This document shows, in pieces, positions 41,447-50,861 of a stretch of 64,000 nucleotides of DNA. The DNA comes from Herbiconiux ginsengi (GTDB lineage Bacteria; Actinomycetota; Actinomycetes; Actinomycetales; Microbacteriaceae): assembly GCF_900107435.1 (NCBI RefSeq), contig NZ_FNPZ01000005.1, positions 62,001 to 126,000 of the forward strand. Reading direction: 5' to 3'. The notes under the pieces are model-generated. The model made no database searches. It saw nothing but the letters and a program-made list of their open reading frames with translations, and was not told the DNA's origin. The stretch's first letter is position 1. Each line of letters starts with the position of its first letter. A program made the translations under genes and the position numbers.

Positions 41447-42067
41447 TTGACGAGTTTGAATCCGTGGTTAGTTCCTCAGGATCGATCGACGGAAGAGGTC
41501 CCGCCGTCGAGGGAATTTCCCACCCGGGAGAGGGCCCGGACGAAAGTCACGTCTCCGCAGCCGGGTATTCCCACACCGGACGTGGTTGATCGCTTACCGC
41601 GCCGAGACGCAGTGTGGCCAGCGACGGTGTGGTGGCTTGGGGTGCACGGTGGCGCGGGGGAGTCAACGCTCGCGATGCTCGCCGCCGGTTCTCGCCCGGC
41701 AGGGCACGCGTGGCCTGTCCCGACCATGCCGGGCACAACGCATCGAGTGGTGCTGGTGGCGCGCAGCAACTATGCCGGCATCAGCGCGGCACGGCTCGCC
41801 GCCATCGAATGGGCGTCCAACACGTTGGGTGACGTGATTGACCTGGCCGGACTGGTTGTGATTGCAGACGCTCCCGGCCGTACGCCTAAGCCACTCCGCG
41901 ACCTCGAACGAGTTGTTGCCGGCGGACTACCGCACGTGTGGCGTCTGCCGTGGGTCGATGCCTGGCGCGTCAGCCCAGTTGATTCACGCTTGCCACTGCA
42001 CAAAGAGTTCCGCCAGCTGTTCTCCGACCTCGAAATCACAACCGCGAGCACTCCTGCTCACCACTGA
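41447..42067 (+). CDS. DUF6668-like protein (P-loop-like, first gene of the T4SS operon)
   Basis: A 206-aa protein with the block VWWLGVHGGAGESTLAMLA, a degenerate P-loop (GAGEST instead of GKST), then RVVLVARSNYAGISAARLAA. This layout matches a family of uncharacterised proteins (DUF6668) next to actinobacterial conjugation genes; the family name is from memory. The TTG at 41447 is chosen because GGGAGG lies 9 bases upstream and the peptide then begins TSLNPWLVP. ATG at 41402 is an alternative. It may be a non-hydrolysing partner of the MinD-like ATPase encoded divergently. Confidence 0.65.
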   Translation: MTSLNPWLVPQDRSTEEVPPSREFPTRERARTKVTSPQPGIPTPDVVDRLPRRDAVWPATVWWLGVHGGAGESTLAMLAAGSRPAGHAWPVPTMPGTTHRVVLVARSNYAGISAARLAAIEWASNTLGDVIDLAGLVVIADAPGRTPKPLRDLERVVAGGLPHVWRLPWVDAWRVSPVDSRLPLHKEFRQLFSDLEITTASTPAHH

Positions 42068-42078
42068 AAGGACACACC

Positions 42079-42381
42079 TTGTCTCTCTCACTAGTAGCCG
42101 CGCATGTGCTCACGACAGCCGGTCAGTACGCCGGCCTTCTCCCCGACCCTGACCCGGTAGCACCACCCGGCTTCGAGGGAGTTGCGACGATCCTCAGCTG
42201 GGCGAAGTGGGTGGGCCTGATCGCCGCGATTCTCGCTCTTATCGCCGTGGCCGTGATGTTCATGTTCAACTCTCGCCGCGGCGAAGGCGGCGAGCACATC
42301 AAGACCTTCGTCGCCATCCTGATCGGCGTGATGATCATCGGCGCCGCCACCGCCCTCGTCGGATTCCTTTCCGGCTCCTAG
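42079..42381 (+). CDS. VirB2/TrbC-like small membrane protein (pilin-like)
   Basis: A 100-aa protein with two membrane segments (VGLIAAILALIAVAVMFMF and FVAILIGVMIIGAATALVGF) separated by a charged loop NSRRGEGGEHIK, the organisation of VirB2/TrbC-type pilin subunits. It starts with TTG at 42079 after GAAAGGACA. It is the second gene of the T4SS operon. The third gene's polytopic neighbour repeats the motif SRRGEG, suggesting a shared ancestry. Confidence 0.75.
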   Translation: MSLSLVAAHVLTTAGQYAGLLPDPDPVAPPGFEGVATILSWAKWVGLIAAILALIAVAVMFMFNSRRGEGGEHIKTFVAILIGVMIIGAATALVGFLSGS

Positions 42382-42412
42382 ACCGCCGCCACTCTGCCGA
42401 AGGGAACCACGC

Positions 42413-43129
42413 ATGAGCAGCACCGAGACCAGAAGCCCGTTCAAGAGCCGCGGATTCATCGCCGCGGCCATCGTCGTCGGGATCATCGTCCTGGCCGGAA
42501 TCGTCGTGCTCGTCAACTCACTCACCCGCGGCGGCGACCCGGTGACCACCGCAGCACCGACACCTGCGGGGAGCGCCGAACCAAGCTCGGCAGATGCGAG
42601 CGTCTGCGGGCTGGAGGGGTTCGAGGAAGAGAGCAGCCTGACCTCCGCACCCGAGAACGAGTGGGTGCTTGTAGGCACGATGGCTGCGCCTGCAGAGGGG
42701 TCGGACGCGGGCCCCGGTGAGGTCGATGGCACGTTCCGGTCCTGCTACGCCCACACGGCAGAGGGCGCACTGTTCGCGGTAGTCGGCTACTTCGCGGTGA
42801 GTTCGGACGCTCGGAACACTTCGCGGCTGTACGAGTTGCTGGCTTCCGGCGGTGTGCGCGAAGAGTTGGAGGCCAATCCGCAGGAGGGCGATCCATCCAC
42901 GGTGCGGTTGCAGGTGGCCGGATTCAAGGTGAACAGCTACACGGCCGAAGAAGCGACCATCGACGTTGCCTGGTCCTCAACCACGCAGCAGGGTGCGCTC
43001 ATCAGCCTGCCAATGGTGGTGCAGTGGGAGGGCGGCGACTGGAAGGTGCTCGTACCTGACTCCGGGGTGCCGTACGCACCGACCCAGATTCAGAACCTCG
43101 GAGGATACATCCCGTGGGCGGGGGTCTGA
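42413..43129 (+). CDS. Membrane-anchored VirB8/TcpC-like protein
   Basis: A 238-aa bitopic protein: a short cytoplasmic tail, one membrane helix (GFIAAAIVVGIIVLAGIVVLV), a low-complexity linker rich in Pro/Ala/Ser, and an outside domain ending GVPYAPTQIQNLGGYIPW. The outer part has the beta-rich pattern of NTF2-like VirB8/TcpC domains (GALFAVVGYFAVS, VVQWEGGDWKVLVPD). It overlaps the next gene by 16 bases. The role is likely a scaffold of the channel. Confidence 0.7.
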   Translation: MSSTETRSPFKSRGFIAAAIVVGIIVLAGIVVLVNSLTRGGDPVTTAAPTPAGSAEPSSADASVCGLEGFEEESSLTSAPENEWVLVGTMAAPAEGSDAGPGEVDGTFRSCYAHTAEGALFAVVGYFAVSSDARNTSRLYELLASGGVREELEANPQEGDPSTVRLQVAGFKVNSYTAEEATIDVAWSSTTQQGALISLPMVVQWEGGDWKVLVPDSGVPYAPTQIQNLGGYIPWAGV

Positions 43130-44733
43130 TTTTGGCCGCTGCGGCGGACCCGTGTAGTAACCCTCTCTATTTTGCGACCCACGCCCCGGAGTGCGCGTCC
43201 AGCGGGGTAGGCAACATCATCTCGCAGGCATCAAACGACGCCGTGCAGGAGCTGATGAACCGGGTGTTGGAAGGGCTTGGGAAGGCGCTGGCAAGCATCG
43301 GGACGATGTGGGTCAACGTGCCCACGCCGGTGCTCACGGCCGGCAACGGCGCAGGGGTGCTGCCCACCAACTACCCCGGCGCCGACCAGTTCACGACGAT
43401 CCTCTCGTACGTGAGCTACATCGGGTTGACGATCGCCGTTCTGTCGATCGTCGCGCTCGGCGCGCTCATGGCATTGCAGTCCCGCCGCGGTGAGGGCATC
43501 CGGAACGCGGGCAAGCTCGGCGTGATCTTCATCGCCATTACGCTCATCTCGGGGGCGTCCGCCCTTGTGGGCGGGCTTCTCTCCGCTCGAGCGCCGGAGG
43601 GCTCGTCGTCGACGGTCGGCTTCCTGCAGAACGCTCTCTGGTACTGGGTCGGCGGGCTCGCGATCCTGTCCATCATCATTGCCGGTATCCGGATGGCGTG
43701 GGAGCAGCGGGCACAGCCCGGCAAAGACCTGATCCAGTCGCTCATCACCCTTGTTGTGGTGTCCGGCACCGGCCTGGCCGTGATCACTCTGGCCACGACC
43801 GCTGCCGACCAGTTCTCCGTGTGGATTCTCCAGGGGGCGACCAACTGCGACGTCTCCGCGGCCGGTAGCCAGTGCTTCGGCACGAACATGGCCGCTCTGA
43901 TCACCCTGACCGCAGGGTCACCTATCGGCGTGATCGGTGTGCTCATCCTCGGCGCGATCGCCCTCCTGATGACCTACGTGCAAGTCGCGCTGATGGTCAT
44001 CCGGGGCGGCCTACTGGTCGTGCTCGCGGGCGCGCTCCCGCTCACGGCGAGCTTCACCAACACGCAGATGGGCAAGCAGTGGTTCGGAAAGATGATCGGC
44101 TGGACGCTGGCGTTCATCCTGTACAAGCCCGCGGCCGCCCTGATCTACGCGGCCGCGTTCAGCCTCGCCGGCACGGACGCCTTCCAAGACGACGGCGGGG
44201 GCATCTACTCGATCCTCACCGGCCTGGCTCTCATGCTCATGGCGCTGATCGCGCTGCCGGCGCTGCTGAAGTTCGTGGCACCGATGACGGGTGCAGTCGC
44301 TGGAGGTGGCGCTGGGGGGCTCGCTCTGGCCGGCGCCGCTGGAATGGTCGGCGGCGAGGTTGCCAGCGGTGCGGTTCGACGGATGAGCAGTGCTGGCAAC
44401 AGCGGAGGTGGGGTCAGCGGGGGTGGCGGTGACTCCAGCCCGAGCGGCGCGAGCATGGCCGGGAAGGGCAGCGCCACCCCGGCACCCTCACCTGCGGGCG
44501 CGAGTGGCGGCGGTAGATCGGGAGCGAGCGCCGGTGCATCCGGTGGCGGCGCGGCCGCTGGCGGAGCCGCTGCGGGCGCAGGTGCGGGAGCCTCGGCAGG
44601 TGGGGCTGCCGCGGCCGGGCCCGCCGCACCGATCGTGATGGGCGCGCAGATGGTCAAGGAGCGGGCCAAGGCCGTGGGTGAGGCCGCTCAGGGAGCGGTC
44701 CAGTCGGCCACAGACGATGCAACCGGAGCGTAG
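43114..44733 (+). CDS. VirB6/TrbL-like polytopic membrane protein
   Basis: A 539-aa protein with several hydrophobic segments (YIGLTIAVLSIVALGALMAL, LGVIFIAITLISGASALVGG, IGVIGVLILGAIALLMTYVQ, GLALMLMALIALPALLKF) and a long Gly/Ser/Ala-rich cytoplasmic tail from about residue 400. This is the layout of TrbL/VirB6-type channel proteins. The GTG start at 43114 overlaps the upstream gene. The tail is low-complexity and very GC-rich. Confidence 0.85.
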   Translation: MGGGLILAAAADPCSNPLYFATHAPECASSGVGNIISQASNDAVQELMNRVLEGLGKALASIGTMWVNVPTPVLTAGNGAGVLPTNYPGADQFTTILSYVSYIGLTIAVLSIVALGALMALQSRRGEGIRNAGKLGVIFIAITLISGASALVGGLLSARAPEGSSSTVGFLQNALWYWVGGLAILSIIIAGIRMAWEQRAQPGKDLIQSLITLVVVSGTGLAVITLATTAADQFSVWILQGATNCDVSAAGSQCFGTNMAALITLTAGSPIGVIGVLILGAIALLMTYVQVALMVIRGGLLVVLAGALPLTASFTNTQMGKQWFGKMIGWTLAFILYKPAAALIYAAAFSLAGTDAFQDDGGGIYSILTGLALMLMALIALPALLKFVAPMTGAVAGGGAGGLALAGAAGMVGGEVASGAVRRMSSAGNSGGGVSGGGGDSSPSGASMAGKGSATPAPSPAGASGGGRSGASAGASGGGAAAGGAAAGAGAGASAGGAAAAGPAAPIVMGAQMVKERAKAVGEAAQGAVQSATDDATGA

Positions 44734-44745
44734 GGAGTTCGTGCG

Positions 44746-46248
44746 ATGACAACGACAGATGGTGCGCCCCCGGCGTACGGCAACTGGACCAAGCCCAAGA
44801 CGGCCGGCCTGCTCGGCCTGGGCACGATCGGGACCGCGATCCTGTTCTTCGGGGCGGGGTTCAGTGTGATCGTCACGATGGCGTCGACCATCGTCAATGG
44901 CCTGCTCACCGCTCTGGTGTTCGGGCTGTTCTTGCTGACGGTTTCCGTCAAGGACAAGCACGGCCAGAGTCTGCTGATGCGGACCACAACACGGATGGGA
45001 TGGATCGCTACAAAGAGCAAGGGATCGAACATCTACCGGTCGGGGCCGCTGGGCCGCGCCGAGTGGGGAACGACGCAGCTGCCCGGCCTGGCGGCAGGCT
45101 CCCGGCTGACGGAGTGGCGCGACAGTTACAGCCGGCCGTTCGCGCTGGTGCAGGTGCCGAACACGTCGGACTTCACGGTCGTCATTGGCACCGAGCCTGA
45201 TGGGGCTGCGCTCGTCGACCGTGAGCAGGTCGACGTGTGGGTGGCCGAGTGGGGCATGTGGCTGGCCAACCTCGGAGACGAGCCAGGGATCGAGGCGGTG
45301 TCGGTGACGATCGAGACGGCACCGGACACCGGCACGAGGCTGCGGCGCGAGGTGAGCTCGCGCATCGATCCGAACGCACCCGAGTTCGCCAAGAGCATCC
45401 TCAACGACCTGGTGGAGCACTACCCGGCCGGATCGGCCACGATCAAGGCATACGTGGCCATCACCTTTAACGCAGCCGCGCGCGCCGGGGGCAAAAAGCG
45501 CACCCCAGACGAGATGGGCCGCGAACTCGCCTCACGACTTCCGGGCCTGACCCAAACGCTCTCAGCCACCGGCGCCGGTGCGACGCACCCGCTGAGCGCC
45601 CAGGAGCTCTGCGAGGTCATCCGCGTGGCCTATGATCCCGCGGCCGCGCGGTTGATCGACGATGCCAACGCGGCGGGCGAGCCGCCCGAGCTGTATTGGC
45701 CGGAGGTTGGCCCGACCGCGCATCAGGCCAACTGGGACACCTACCGGCACGACTCCGCCCTGTCGGTGACGTGGATGATGAGCGGCGCCCCACGCGGCAA
45801 CGTACCCTCGAGCATCCTAGCCAGGCTCCTCGCACCTCACCGCGACGTCGCCCGAAAGCGAATCACGCTGCTGTACCGCCCGATCGACGCAGCCAAGGCG
45901 GCCGCACTCGTCGAGGCGGATGCGCGTGCGGCGATGTTCAACCTCCAGTCCTCGAATAAGCCCACTGCTCGGAGCGTTACCGCGACGAAGTATGCACTGG
46001 CGACCGCGCAGGAGGAGGCGTCCGGGGCGGGTCTGGTGAACTTCGGCATGCTCGTCACCGCCACGGTGACGAATGCCGCCCAGGAGGCCGACGCGAAAGC
46101 GGCGATCGACAGCCTGTCGGCCACCGCACGGCTGAGGCTGCGCGTCGTGCACGGATCGCAAGATTCCGCGTTCGCGGCGGCGCTCCCGCTCGGCCTGGTA
46201 CTTCCCAAGCACCTCCGCATCCCCACCGAGGTCAGGGAGCAGCTGTAA
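44746..46248 (+). CDS. SCO6880-like T4SS membrane protein
   Basis: A 500-aa protein. Two membrane segments lie near the N-terminus (GTIGTAILFFGAGFSVIVTM and GLLTALVFGLFLLTV), followed by a large soluble part (RAEWGTTQLPGLAAGSRL, RPFALVQVPNTSDFTVVI, DVWVAEWGMWLANLG). It corresponds to the SCO6880 family encoded before VirB4 in actinobacterial transfer operons, which combines PrgI-like and VirB4-N-terminal-like features. Its stop overlaps the virB4 start as TAATG. Confidence 0.85.
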   Translation: MTTTDGAPPAYGNWTKPKTAGLLGLGTIGTAILFFGAGFSVIVTMASTIVNGLLTALVFGLFLLTVSVKDKHGQSLLMRTTTRMGWIATKSKGSNIYRSGPLGRAEWGTTQLPGLAAGSRLTEWRDSYSRPFALVQVPNTSDFTVVIGTEPDGAALVDREQVDVWVAEWGMWLANLGDEPGIEAVSVTIETAPDTGTRLRREVSSRIDPNAPEFAKSILNDLVEHYPAGSATIKAYVAITFNAAARAGGKKRTPDEMGRELASRLPGLTQTLSATGAGATHPLSAQELCEVIRVAYDPAAARLIDDANAAGEPPELYWPEVGPTAHQANWDTYRHDSALSVTWMMSGAPRGNVPSSILARLLAPHRDVARKRITLLYRPIDAAKAAALVEADARAAMFNLQSSNKPTARSVTATKYALATAQEEASGAGLVNFGMLVTATVTNAAQEADAKAAIDSLSATARLRLRVVHGSQDSAFAAALPLGLVLPKHLRIPTEVREQL

Positions 46249-47918
46249 TGCCCGCGATCGACAACACCCGCCGCAGGATCCGCGCATCGAAACCGAAGGA
46301 GCTCGCTGCCGCCAAGCCATCGAAGGCCGACCGCGAACGGGAGAAGAAGCCCGCCGTAAAGCGGCCCGGGCCCCGCGGGTGGCTGGGTCGTGCACGAGGT
46401 GAGGCGAGCGTCGTCCAGCCCGTTGACGAGTGGCGTGGCACTACCGTGCAGGTCTGCGGGCTCCACCCGTTCTCGGTCGGCACTGGGACGCCGATGATCG
46501 GTGTTCCACTGGGCTTGCAGCTGTTCACGGGTGCGACTGTGTGCGCCGACCCGATTTCGTGGTTCCAGGACGCCGGACTCATCTCCAATCCCTCGGTGTT
46601 CGTCCTTGGCCTGCCCGGTCTGGGGAAGTCGACGCTGATCCGGCGCATGGCCGCGGGCGGCGCCGGCCTCGGCAACCTGCCACTAGTGCTGGGAGATCTG
46701 AAACCCGACTACGTGGACATGATCAAAGCCCTCGGCGGCCAGGTCATCACCCTCGGCCGCGGCCGCGGCCACCTCAACATCCTCGACCCCGGGGAGGCCA
46801 CGGCCGCTGCCGAGCGGCTGCGAGCGGCGGGCAAGGAGAAGGAGCGAGCGATCGTGCTCGCGGACGCCCACGGCCGCCGCCACACGATGGTGTCGGCGCT
46901 GCTGACGATCCTGCGGAAAAACCCGCCCTCCGCCCGCGAAGAGGCGATCATCGACCGCGCTCTGAAGGTACTCGACGACCGGGCGGCCGGCGTCCCGGTG
47001 CTCGGTGACCTGCTAGCGGTCATCCAGGAGGCGCCACCCGAAGTGCGCGCGGTCGCGCTCGACCGCGGCGACGACGACCGCTACCGGCGCATCACCGAAG
47101 AGCTGGAAGCATCACTCATCAGCCTCACCACGGGCGGCCGCCTCGGAGAGACGTTCGCGCACCACACCGATGTGCCGATGATGCGCGACCGCCCAGTGGT
47201 CTACGACGTGTCCTCGATCGACGATTCCGATACAGACATGCAGGCCGCCATCCTGCTCGCCTGCTGGTCGGCCGGCTTCGGCACGGTCAACATTGCGAAC
47301 GCCCTTGCGGATGCCGGGCTGGAGCCACGCCGCCATTACCTCGTGGTGCTGGACGAGCTGTGGCGTGCTCTCCGCGCCGGTCAGGGCATGGTCGATCGCG
47401 TCGACGCGCTCACCCGCCTCAACCGGCAGCGCGGCGTCGGCCTGGCAATGATTTCGCACACCATGAGCGACCTTCTCGCGCTGCCCACCGAATCCGACCG
47501 GATGAAGGCGCGCGGCTTCGTCGAGCGCAGCGGCATGGTGATCGCCGGCGGCCTGCCTGGCGCGGAGATGCCCATGCTGACCAGCGCCGTGCCACTGTCG
47601 CGTGCGGAGCAGGAACTGTTGGCGTCATGGCAGGACCCCGGAGCGTGGGACACCGGCGCCGGCCGCGAGGCGGAGCCGCCTGGGCGCGGAAAGTTCCTGA
47701 TCAAGGTCGGTGGCCACCCGGGCATCCCCGTGAAGGTCGAGCTCATCGAAGCAGAGCGCGCGATCAACGACACGAACAAGCTCTGGCACCCGGCCGATTC
47801 ATTCCCGCAGCCGGACGAGTCCAACCCGGTGATCGGCCTGGAGAGCGCCGACGAGGTGGAACGCGAGTTCGAGGCTGAGGTGCCGGGCGCAGCTCGAGCA
47901 GAGGAAGGCGCAGCATGA
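46248..47918 (+). CDS. VirB4-like T4SS ATPase
   Basis: A 556-aa ATPase: Walker A VLGLPGLGKSTLIRRM, motif VITLGRGRGHLNILDPG and Walker B HYLVVLDELWRAL, followed by an arginine-finger-like region RLNRQRGVGLAMISHTM. The first 60 residues are basic. The usual VirB4 N-terminal domain is missing because it is encoded in the separate SCO6880-like gene. It overlaps the coupling-protein gene by ATGA. It would power assembly and substrate transport. Confidence 0.9.
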   Translation: MPAIDNTRRRIRASKPKELAAAKPSKADREREKKPAVKRPGPRGWLGRARGEASVVQPVDEWRGTTVQVCGLHPFSVGTGTPMIGVPLGLQLFTGATVCADPISWFQDAGLISNPSVFVLGLPGLGKSTLIRRMAAGGAGLGNLPLVLGDLKPDYVDMIKALGGQVITLGRGRGHLNILDPGEATAAAERLRAAGKEKERAIVLADAHGRRHTMVSALLTILRKNPPSAREEAIIDRALKVLDDRAAGVPVLGDLLAVIQEAPPEVRAVALDRGDDDRYRRITEELEASLISLTTGGRLGETFAHHTDVPMMRDRPVVYDVSSIDDSDTDMQAAILLACWSAGFGTVNIANALADAGLEPRRHYLVVLDELWRALRAGQGMVDRVDALTRLNRQRGVGLAMISHTMSDLLALPTESDRMKARGFVERSGMVIAGGLPGAEMPMLTSAVPLSRAEQELLASWQDPGAWDTGAGREAEPPGRGKFLIKVGGHPGIPVKVELIEAERAINDTNKLWHPADSFPQPDESNPVIGLESADEVEREFEAEVPGAARAEEGAA

Positions 47919-49732
47919 GCACCTCGAACCGGCGCCGCGCACCTGGCCTCGACGGCTCAACGATCCTGCTCCTGGTCGGGCTCACGCTGGCTGTGCTGGT
48001 GCTCGGCACGGTGTGGGCGGCCGTGGCGTTGGGATCGAAGCTCGACGACGTGAATCCTGAGCTCACTGGTGACCCGTTTGAGCTGTTCTTCGGGGTGCTC
48101 CGCGGCAGGGTGACCTGGCCTGGCTCAGCCACCTGGATCGCCGTGGCGGCCGGGGTGATCATCCTCGCTCTGGGCATTCTGCTGTGGGTGGCGATCGCCC
48201 GCGCCCGCTCGCGGCGCACGCGCGTCGACGAGGCCGCCCAGTTCATGGGCAAGGGCAAGGATCTTGCCTCGCTGTCGGCCAAGAACGCACGCGCCACGGC
48301 GCAGCGCCTCGGCGTCGACGGCTGGATCGGCGTCACGATCGGCGTCACCGTCGTGGGTCGGCAGAGGCTCTACGCCTCCGCGGAGGACATGATCGTCATG
48401 GTTGCCGGCCCCCGAGTCGGCAAGTCGACCTCCTACGTTATTCCGGCGATCATCGATGCTCCCGGCGCAGTCGTCACGACGTCGAACAAGCGCGACGTCG
48501 TGGATGCCACCCGGGACGTGCGTGCCGCGAACGGGTCGACCGTCTGGGTGTTCGATCCACAGGGCATTGCGCGGGAGGAACCGACCTGGTGGTGGAATCC
48601 ACTGTCTTACGTCACCGACGACACCCGCGCAGCCCGCCTGGCTGCGCACTTCGCATCATCAACGCTGACGGGCGGCTCGTCCGAAAACTCGTCGTACTTT
48701 AACCGTGCCGGCGAGAATCTGCTTGCCGGCTTCCTTCTCGCAGCCGCGCTCGACGGCCGGCCGATTACGCAAACGTTCACCTGGACGACCCGCCCAGGAG
48801 AAATCGAGCCAGTGAAGATCCTGGAGCGGCACGGATTCAACGGCATGGCTGACGCCGTCGCCGGTGAGGTAAATGGCGAGCCCAAGCGCCGCGACAGCGT
48901 CTACGGCACCGCCGCGCAAATGGTGGACTGCCTGAAAATCGGCAAAATCGTCCGCTGGGTAACCGCACTGGGTGGCGACGCGACCGCCGACCCGCGGCCG
49001 CAGTTCTCACCCGAAGCGTTCGTGCGGAGCGAAGACACGCTGTACAGCCTGTCAATGGAAGGCCAGGGATCGGCCGGTCCGCTTGTCACCGCGCTAACCG
49101 CGATCACAGTCGAGGCCGCGGAGGAGTTGGCCACCACTCAGCGCGGTGGGCGCCTCAAGGTGCCGATGCTAGGGGTGCTAGACGAGGCTGCAAACGTGTG
49201 CCGTTGGCGAAACCTCCCAGATCTCTACTCGCACTACGGATCGCGGGGGATCGTTCTCATGACGATTCTGCAGTCCTGGTCACAGGGCGTTGAGGTGTGG
49301 GGGAGAGAGGGCCTTCGCAAACTGTGGTCTTCGTCCAACGTCAAGATTTACGGCGGCGGTGTCGCGGAAACGGAGTTCCTCGGAGAATTGTCTCAACTGG
49401 TGGGGGATTACGACAAGCACACCTCCTCGACATCGGTCGGGCGCGGCCACCGGTCGACGTCGCATCAAACGCACCGAGAGCGCAATCTCGACATCTCGGA
49501 ACTCAGCGCCCTTCCCCGTGGCCGAGCTGTCGTGTTCGCTTCTGGATCACTGGCCACACTCGTCGAGACATTGCCATGGATGCGCGGCCCTCATGCTGCG
49601 ATGGTCCAACAGTCGATCGCGGCGCATGACCCGGGCGGGCGTGGTCTGCAATTCGTTCGTGAATTCAGGGAGCGCACGGCTCAACAATCGAGCGGTGACG
49701 AAGCTTTTGAGGACGTTCCTCATGGGCGATAG
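47915..49732 (+). CDS. VirD4/TraG-type coupling protein
   Basis: A 605-aa protein with two N-terminal membrane helices (ILLLVGLTLAVLVLGTVWAA and WIAVAAGVIILALGILLWVA) and an ATPase domain: Walker A VAGPRVGKSTSYVIP, STVWVFDPQGIAREEPTWWW, Walker B VPMLGVLDEAANV and the ILQSWSQGVEVWG segment. It would link the relaxase-DNA complex to the channel. It overlaps the next gene, and the relaxase at 14.6 kb is the expected client. Confidence 0.92.
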   Translation: MSTSNRRRAPGLDGSTILLLVGLTLAVLVLGTVWAAVALGSKLDDVNPELTGDPFELFFGVLRGRVTWPGSATWIAVAAGVIILALGILLWVAIARARSRRTRVDEAAQFMGKGKDLASLSAKNARATAQRLGVDGWIGVTIGVTVVGRQRLYASAEDMIVMVAGPRVGKSTSYVIPAIIDAPGAVVTTSNKRDVVDATRDVRAANGSTVWVFDPQGIAREEPTWWWNPLSYVTDDTRAARLAAHFASSTLTGGSSENSSYFNRAGENLLAGFLLAAALDGRPITQTFTWTTRPGEIEPVKILERHGFNGMADAVAGEVNGEPKRRDSVYGTAAQMVDCLKIGKIVRWVTALGGDATADPRPQFSPEAFVRSEDTLYSLSMEGQGSAGPLVTALTAITVEAAEELATTQRGGRLKVPMLGVLDEAANVCRWRNLPDLYSHYGSRGIVLMTILQSWSQGVEVWGREGLRKLWSSSNVKIYGGGVAETEFLGELSQLVGDYDKHTSSTSVGRGHRSTSHQTHRERNLDISELSALPRGRAVVFASGSLATLVETLPWMRGPHAAMVQQSIAAHDPGGRGLQFVREFRERTAQQSSGDEAFEDVPHGR

Positions 49733-50156
49733 TTATGATGAACTGGACGCCGCGGATTTCGATGCACTCGACGTCGTGCCCTCAAGTGCTCCTCCGTCGC
49801 TGGTCTTTGGATCCGTCGACGAATTCGTACGCGAGAAGCTGATCCAGCAATACCGGCGCGTGGTGGGCCCGCCGGGCAGAGCCCATCGGCGGTGGGCGGC
49901 TGAATGGTGGCGCTACCCCGAGGCCGTGTCTCGGCTGGAGGCCCTCTGGCGGTCATGGGAGCATCTCAGGCTCGACGGTGCGACCGGATCTAGCATCTGG
50001 TGGCGGGACCATCTCGACCCGCACATGGCCGTGCTCATGGATGTGGATGGGCCATTCGCAGAAGCGAAGGATCAGAACGACCCGGGAGAGCCGCTGCCCT
50101 ACGCGCACCCCCCGACCGGGATGTTTCCGGACGTGCGTACCGCGGACGTGGTGTGA
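49722..50156 (+). CDS. DUF4913-like protein
   Basis: A 144-aa soluble protein whose core (FVREKLIQQYRRVV, WAAEWWRYPEAVSRLEALWR, WWRDHLDPHMAVLMD, GPF) matches the DUF4913 pattern rich in Trp and His. Such genes follow the coupling-protein gene in many actinobacterial transfer operons. It overlaps the virD4-like stop by 11 bases and ends the operon. Function is unknown; the conserved H/D residues might bind a metal. Confidence 0.8.
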   Translation: MGDSYDELDAADFDALDVVPSSAPPSLVFGSVDEFVREKLIQQYRRVVGPPGRAHRRWAAEWWRYPEAVSRLEALWRSWEHLRLDGATGSSIWWRDHLDPHMAVLMDVDGPFAEAKDQNDPGEPLPYAHPPTGMFPDVRTADVV

Positions 50157-50176
50157 ACTTTACCCTCAGGGTTGAG

Positions 50177-50209
50177 GGGTCGCAGGTCCAAGTTCTGCCG
50201 TACCGACCA
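50177..50209 (+). other. tRNA 3'-end-like attachment-site remnant
   Basis: The sequence around GTCGCAGGTCCAAGTTCTGC and then CGTACCGACCA looks like a T-arm plus acceptor strand ending in CCA. A 5-bp T-stem GCAGG/TCTGC (one G-T pair) encloses a 7-nt loop. No full tRNA precedes it. tRNA 3' ends are typical integration sites, and a recombinase remnant lies immediately to the right. Confidence 0.5.
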
Positions 50210-50227
50210 AAGTCGTCTGTCTCAAAC

Positions 50228-50861
50228 CTAAGGGCCGAGAAAGTCCGCGAGTGAGCCAACAGAGGCATAAACCGCAGGATTTCCCGCCGAGAGGCCGGGG
50301 CTCCTGCTGTTCTTATCGGCCCGAGATTCGCGGTGAGCCTCCGCGGCGGCTTCGAGTTCTCGAACAGCCCGCCAACTCTCACCTATCGCGGAGATGGCGA
50401 CATTTGCGGCGAGGTGAACGGGGTTGAAGAATGCATCCAGGAGTTGTCTGCGAATCGGATCCGGCGCACCCTTGTACAGCTCTTCTGGGTGTTCGAGCAT
50501 GTCCAGATTGGTCAAGAGCATCTTGCTTGGCGGTCCAAGGTAATCGTCGCTAGACGTGCCTTCAACTCATCAGTCGCGAGCTCGCAAGTAGAGTTGCTTT
50601 AGTTAATGTCTCCCGCAATGCGCGGTCTGCCATCCGCGTGTCGTCAAGCGCAGCCGCCACCTTAGTGCGCAAGTCAGCCGTGAAGGCCTTGTCCAGATGT
50701 GTCCGTCGAGTAGATCGGGCCTCCGAATATCGACGTCTCAAACGAGGGCGGCTCGAACTCCTGAAGTTGAACGCGAGTTCGATTTTGCGTTCGAGACAGG
50801 CACGTTCGGGTGTTTGGCAGGTCAGCGGCGGATGTGACGTGCAATGTCCGGTGGTTCTCAC
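50228..50861 (-). pseudogene. Serine-recombinase C-terminal remnant, frameshifted
   Basis: Two short frames on the minus strand. The first ends ALRETLTKATLLAS, with the continuation ATDELKARLAT in another frame. The second frame, after another shift, continues DDYLGPPSKMLLTNLDML and HPEELYKGAPDPIRRQLLDA. Phrases such as ELYKGAPDPIRRQLL are typical of the C-terminal part of large serine recombinases. No catalytic serine domain is left. The neighbouring tRNA-end-like site supports an old integration module. It lies after the methyltransferase gene. Confidence 0.5.

Noticed and set aside
50177-50209. Complete tRNA gene
   Set aside because: Only a T-arm-like and acceptor-like 3' part can be formed; no D-arm or anticodon arm fits the upstream sequence, which is the end of the DUF4913-like gene.
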